Shown: in pieces, positions 49,253 through 52,488 of the stretch
How positions within the stretch are numbered: the stretch's first letter is position 1
Layout of the letters: every line of letters begins with the position of its first letter
Origin: Pseudomonadota bacterium
Lineage (GTDB): Bacteria; Pseudomonadota; Gammaproteobacteria; Burkholderiales; Burkholderiaceae_B
NCBI GenBank assembly: GCA_023387815.1
Contig: JAEWHK010000064.1
Span: 1 to 52,488, forward strand
Direction: 5' to 3'
Length of the DNA stretch: 52,488 bases
The notes under the pieces: model-generated
Told to the model about the DNA's origin: nothing
Database searches by the model: none
Seen by the model: only the letters and a program-made list of their open reading frames with translations
Program-made: the position numbers and the translations under genes

Positions 49253-51587
49253 GCAGGCGAACACTAAAGGTCGAGCCCTTGCCGGGCTCGGACTGCACCC
49301 GGATGTCGCCGTGGTGCCGGTTGACCACCGTTTTCACAAACACCAGACCCAGACCCAGACCTCCCGGGTCGTCGTGTCCGCCGGGGCCGACGCGCGTAAA
49401 GGCGGTAAACAGCCGGTTCACATCCTCCTGGCTCATGCCTCGTCCCTCATCGGCAATACTCACTTCCCAGTAGCGATCAGCTGAAGTCAGACGGCAGGTA
49501 ATGGTGGTGTTGTCCGGGCTGTACTTAAACGCGTTATCCAGCAGATTGCTGAAGCCGCGCGTCAGCAGTGACTGATCCCCTTTGATGAAGGCACAAGTGG
49601 TATCGATATCGCTGACGATGGGAATATTCCGGGTCTGGCTGGTAATCCAGAATTCATTGATGGCATCCAGCAGCAAATCGCTCAGATTCAGGGGTACGAA
49701 TTCGATGCTGGCCTTTTCTGCGCGGGTAAATTGCACAAAATCCTCAACCAGATGGATGGTCCGTCCCGAAAGCTGGCTGACGCGTGCCAGCAGCTCCTGA
49801 GTGGGCAGCGCGCGTTCCGGGTCATTCTGCAGATCAATGAGCGCCAGAATGGAATTCTGCGGCGCCCGCATGTCGTGGGAGATAAATCGCAGGGTTTCAT
49901 CACGCCTGCGTTCGGCCTGGCGCAGGGCACTGATATCGATGAGGTTCAGAATATACCCGGAACGCTTATGCGATGACGTAAAGGTGGGCATGGTCTTGAG
50001 CAGCAGATCATTGCCCGCACGGTCACGCACTTCAAAACCCTCATCGTAGTGGATGCCCGCGGCGCCGCTGTAGGCGTCCGCGTTGAGTGCCGGCAGTGCC
50101 CGTTCGGGATGATCGATGGCGGCGATGAGCTCGCGGCAGACCACCGGATCGGGAATGATGGCGTTCAGAATCACCTGGATATCCAGTCCCTCGGTCAGGG
50201 TCAGATCGCCCAGACTGGCCATATAGCGCTCGGCGCTGCTGGTCCATAAGGTGAGCTGATGATTCGCGTCGAAGACGACCGCAGGATCCGGTATGGCATT
50301 GAAACTGTCACTGATGAACTGGCGCAGGTTTCGCACACGGTTCAGGGCGAACCGCAACTCGGTGATTCGTTCGTTCAATGACATTTGAAATTTCTGCGGC
50401 GCATCCGTCAGGGCGGCCTCGGCGCGGAGCAGCGGATATTCCCGGTTCAGTTCGCTCATTTCCCGGCTCATCTGGCTCAGTGCCATTTCCTGGGTTCGCC
50501 AGCTCCAGATCGGGTAGGTCAGGGCAATGCCCCACATGGCCGCTACCGGCGAGATCCAGTAATCCGCGAGATACAGCAGAAGCAGGGCGCCGCTGAGCAC
50601 CAGAAACAGGGCGACCGTGGTGGCCACCAGCACGCGCCGGGGAGACAGTTTTCGAATGGCGATCAGCAACAGTAGCACGGGCAGTATTGAAATCAGGCTG
50701 CGCGTTGTCAGGGCAGGGCGTTCGATCCAGTTGTCGTGTCTTGCGGCCTGCAGCATGTTGGCAAGGATTTCCACACCCGACATATTGTCGACCGTATCGG
50801 AGGAGACGGGCGTGGGAAAATGGTCACCCATACCGGTTGCCCACGAGCCGATCAGCACGTATTTATTATCGAAATAATGTTCGGGCACCCGTCCGAAAAG
50901 CACATCGCTGTATGAGACCATGGGAAAGGTCCCCGGCGGCCCCACATAAGGGATCAGATACGGCTGATCACCGGATCGGGCAATCAGCGATTGGGCAATC
51001 TCGCCCTGACCGCCCACTTGCAGCATGGCAAGCGTGAAATGGCGGAAACGGCTGTCCTGCTCAGACACCAGGCGGATACGCCGCGCCATGCCATCCTGGT
51101 CAGGCACAATATTCAGAAACCCGATGTCGCTGGCCGCCTCGCGCAGGATGGGGATGGGGTCCACCGGCGACTGGTGACCCGGATCCGACAGAAAATTGGC
51201 CAGCACGACGCGGCCATTGTCCCGAATGGTTTGGGCGAACAGGGAATCATCGCGGTTCCGGTTGGAGTCGGAGTCTGCAAAAATAATGTCGAATCCCACA
51301 GCCCGCGCATTGCCAAGCCGCTTGAGCAGATTGGCGTGCACATCGCGCTGCCAGGGCCAGAAGCCGATTTGCGTCAGGCTCTTTTCGTCGACGGTAATGA
51401 TGACGATATCCTGGTCAGGTTTACCGGAATGGGTATGGCTGACCGCCGTATCGTAAAGACTGGAGCCAAAGCGTGAGAGCAGGAAAAACTGGCTGCAGAC
51501 CAGCGTAAAACCGAGCATCAGCAGCGACACCAGCAGCCATTCGCGGTTGTAACGCTGGCTTATGGGTCTGTGTATGCCCTGGCCCAT
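49212..51587 (-). CDS. CHASE2-domain sensor histidine kinase
   Basis: A 791-residue membrane sensor kinase. After one N-terminal membrane segment (LLVSLLMLGFTLVCSQFFLL) comes a periplasmic CHASE2 domain (about 35-295; IVIITVDEKSLTQIGFWPWQRDVHANLL and VGFDIIFAD), then three membrane helices (ISILPVLLLLIAI; VALFLVLSGALLLLYL; AAMWGIALTYPIW). A PAS-like segment follows (FNAIPDPAVVFDANHQLTLW). The kinase core has the H-box FISHDMRAPQNS (His571), N-box FSNLLDNAFKYSP, G1 VSIADEGRGM and G2 GGLGLGLVFVK, all intact. I chose ATG 51587, five bases after the FecR-protein stop, rather than the GTG at 51623. No response regulator is in the window. The 3' end overlaps the lyase gene. Confidence 0.92.
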   Translation of the reverse strand: MGQGIHRPISQRYNREWLLVSLLMLGFTLVCSQFFLLSRFGSSLYDTAVSHTHSGKPDQDIVIITVDEKSLTQIGFWPWQRDVHANLLKRLGNARAVGFDIIFADSDSNRNRDDSLFAQTIRDNGRVVLANFLSDPGHQSPVDPIPILREAASDIGFLNIVPDQDGMARRIRLVSEQDSRFRHFTLAMLQVGGQGEIAQSLIARSGDQPYLIPYVGPPGTFPMVSYSDVLFGRVPEHYFDNKYVLIGSWATGMGDHFPTPVSSDTVDNMSGVEILANMLQAARHDNWIERPALTTRSLISILPVLLLLIAIRKLSPRRVLVATTVALFLVLSGALLLLYLADYWISPVAAMWGIALTYPIWSWRTQEMALSQMSREMSELNREYPLLRAEAALTDAPQKFQMSLNERITELRFALNRVRNLRQFISDSFNAIPDPAVVFDANHQLTLWTSSAERYMASLGDLTLTEGLDIQVILNAIIPDPVVCRELIAAIDHPERALPALNADAYSGAAGIHYDEGFEVRDRAGNDLLLKTMPTFTSSHKRSGYILNLIDISALRQAERRRDETLRFISHDMRAPQNSILALIDLQNDPERALPTQELLARVSQLSGRTIHLVEDFVQFTRAEKASIEFVPLNLSDLLLDAINEFWITSQTRNIPIVSDIDTTCAFIKGDQSLLTRGFSNLLDNAFKYSPDNTTITCRLTSADRYWEVSIADEGRGMSQEDVNRLFTAFTRVGPGGHDDPGGLGLGLVFVKTVVNRHHGDIRVQSEPGKGSTFSVRLPKDETEESGELSQ

Positions 51588-51591
51588 CGGG

Positions 51592-52488
51592 TCAATCGGA
51601 AGTGCGCAGCAGGTAATCCCCACTGCCCGTGGCTACGGGCGAACCCTGACCATCGTTGATGGTATTCATGATCTGCTGCAGCGGCAGTACTGAATCGGCA
51701 CCGGCAAGACCCTGATCGTCCACAGACCGGATCAGCGCATATACGGTACCGTTGCGCACGGCTGGCAGCTTCACCTGAGTCTCGGTGATGCGGCGACTCC
51801 AGAGCACGTCATATCCTTCAGCATCGTCGGCAAGGATGACCTGGTACGCAACGGCACCGGGGACCGGATCAAATTGCACCTGACTGATCTGGTTCTGTCG
51901 CTGTCCTGAGAGGGGGCGCAACACGGGCGGCGGCAGCAGAGATCGCGCAGCCTGTGCCCGTCCCTGACTGTCACTGACCAGACCCTGGTTTGCGGCCAGT
52001 GAAGTGATCGTGGTAGCGCCCGGTTGAGAGAAGTCGGCGTGACCCTTGACGATGGCACTATAGACGCCCTGATCCTGCAGCATGCCGGCGCGCACAATGG
52101 TACCGCGTACCCCCGTCACACTGACCGGGGTACGGATCTCAAACCGACCTACGCCCTTGACGCCGGGGTCCACATGACTTTGCACATCACCCTTTTCGAT
52201 GGTGAAGATGGCGTCAATGTAGCCAGTGCCGGAAAACTGGCGCAGACGCTTGGCGGTAACCGAACTGTCTGCCGGTACCAGCACCTTGCTATTGTCCGGC
52301 AGGGTCAGGGTCACGTTGCTGTCCGGACCTGCGGCGACCACCGTCCCTTCCTGGATCTGGCCGCCGGTCTCGCGTATCGGCAGACCATTGACAAAGGCCT
52401 TGCCGCGCAAATGCGAGATGGTTGCGACCGCCGGGATTTCGTCGATCATGGAAAACGGCACTTTCAGCTCAAAGCCGACAGGAATTTT
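51592..52488 (-). CDS. FecR-domain protein, probably with upstream LysM (5' end cut by window)
   Basis: A partial gene; the frame is open to the window edge and the start lies outside. The visible 298 residues begin KIPVGFELKVPFSMIDEIPA, which resembles the end of a LysM repeat. The FecR domain (about residues 20-160) reads VATISHLRGKAFVNGLPIRETGGQIQEGTVVAAGPDSNVTLTLPDNSKVLVPADSSVTAKRL and RFEIRTPVSVTGVRGTIVRAG. A C-terminal fibronectin-like region follows (VQFDPVPGAVAYQVILADDAEG). It is probably periplasmic. The CHASE2 kinase starts five bases after its stop, so it may feed a cell-envelope signal to the kinase's periplasmic domain. The GTG at 52461 is not taken as the start because in-frame sequence continues upstream. 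Confidence 0.85.
   Translation of the reverse strand, partial: KIPVGFELKVPFSMIDEIPAVATISHLRGKAFVNGLPIRETGGQIQEGTVVAAGPDSNVTLTLPDNSKVLVPADSSVTAKRLRQFSGTGYIDAIFTIEKGDVQSHVDPGVKGVGRFEIRTPVSVTGVRGTIVRAGMLQDQGVYSAIVKGHADFSQPGATTITSLAANQGLVSDSQGRAQAARSLLPPPVLRPLSGQRQNQISQVQFDPVPGAVAYQVILADDAEGYDVLWSRRITETQVKLPAVRNGTVYALIRSVDDQGLAGADSVLPLQQIMNTINDGQGSPVATGSGDYLLRTSD

Noticed and set aside
1..52488. tRNA, rRNA, insertion sequences, prophage
   Set aside because: I looked in the intergenic regions for tRNA arms, rRNA-like sequence, transposase or integrase motifs and terminal inverted repeats and saw none; a covariance-model search would be needed for small RNAs.

Overview
The window reads as chromosomal DNA from a betaproteobacterium, most likely Burkholderiales/Alcaligenaceae (an Advenella-like organism is a guess from gene content, not a database result). 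The basis is moderate GC, dense gene packing, a proteobacterial RpoC, and many amino-acid and organic-acid catabolic genes with LysR, GntR and Lrp regulators. I saw no rRNA, tRNA, CRISPR array, insertion sequence or phage gene.

Layout. (1) 1-5.8 kb: housekeeping, the 3' 98% of rpoC and a serA very like the enterobacterial enzyme, each followed by a hairpin terminator. (2) 5.8-11 kb: a periplasmic PQQ-type sugar dehydrogenase, an amidase flanked by short tandem repeats, and a divergent Lrp regulator/ornithine cyclodeaminase pair with two dyads 20 bp apart between them. (3) 11-27.8 kb: an aryl polyene (APE) pigment system. Seventeen minus-strand genes run from a chain-length factor (27835) to a ketosynthase (12219), nearly all abutting or overlapping by 1-26 bp, and face a convergent phosphopantetheinyl transferase. 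They supply acyl carrier proteins, an acyl-ACP synthetase fused to a dehydratase, two ketosynthases, ketoreductase, second dehydratase, glycosyl- and acyltransferases, thioesterase, LolA-like carrier, MMPL exporter, a DUF3261 lipoprotein and a flavoenzyme carrying flavin-dependent-halogenase motifs. Four of the proteins carry low-complexity inserts or tails.

(4) 28.2-34.8 kb: a catabolic regulon with a beta-keto acid cleavage enzyme (BKACE), a 3-hydroxyacid dehydrogenase of the lambda-crystallin family, two SDR dehydrogenases, an orphan LivJ-type binding protein and a GntR/FCD regulator. A perfect palindrome, TGTGATCACA, lies in the regulator/binding-protein intergenic region and again beside the promoter of the distal SDR, which suggests one regulon. 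(5) 35-42.4 kb: arginase overlapping a PACE-family efflux gene, then tag, an EamA transporter, a GST, fumC, a DUF1289 protein, a VOC protein and a DJ-1/AraC regulator. (6) 42.5-49.3 kb: two divergent operons around a LysR gene (acyl-CoA dehydrogenase and MmgE/PrpD one way; HTD2/MaoC-like hydratase, CaiB CoA-transferase and CitE-like lyase the other). Together they look like a C5 branched dicarboxylate (methylsuccinate/mesaconate/itaconate) route to acetyl-CoA and pyruvate. (7) 49.2-52.5 kb: a CHASE2 sensor histidine kinase downstream of a FecR-domain protein cut by the window edge.

The most interesting systems are the APE operon with its halogenase-like enzyme and domain fusion, the BKACE regulon with its shared operator, the arginase-PACE pair, and the C5-dicarboxylate cluster. 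Functions come from reading motifs and recalling families; no search was run.
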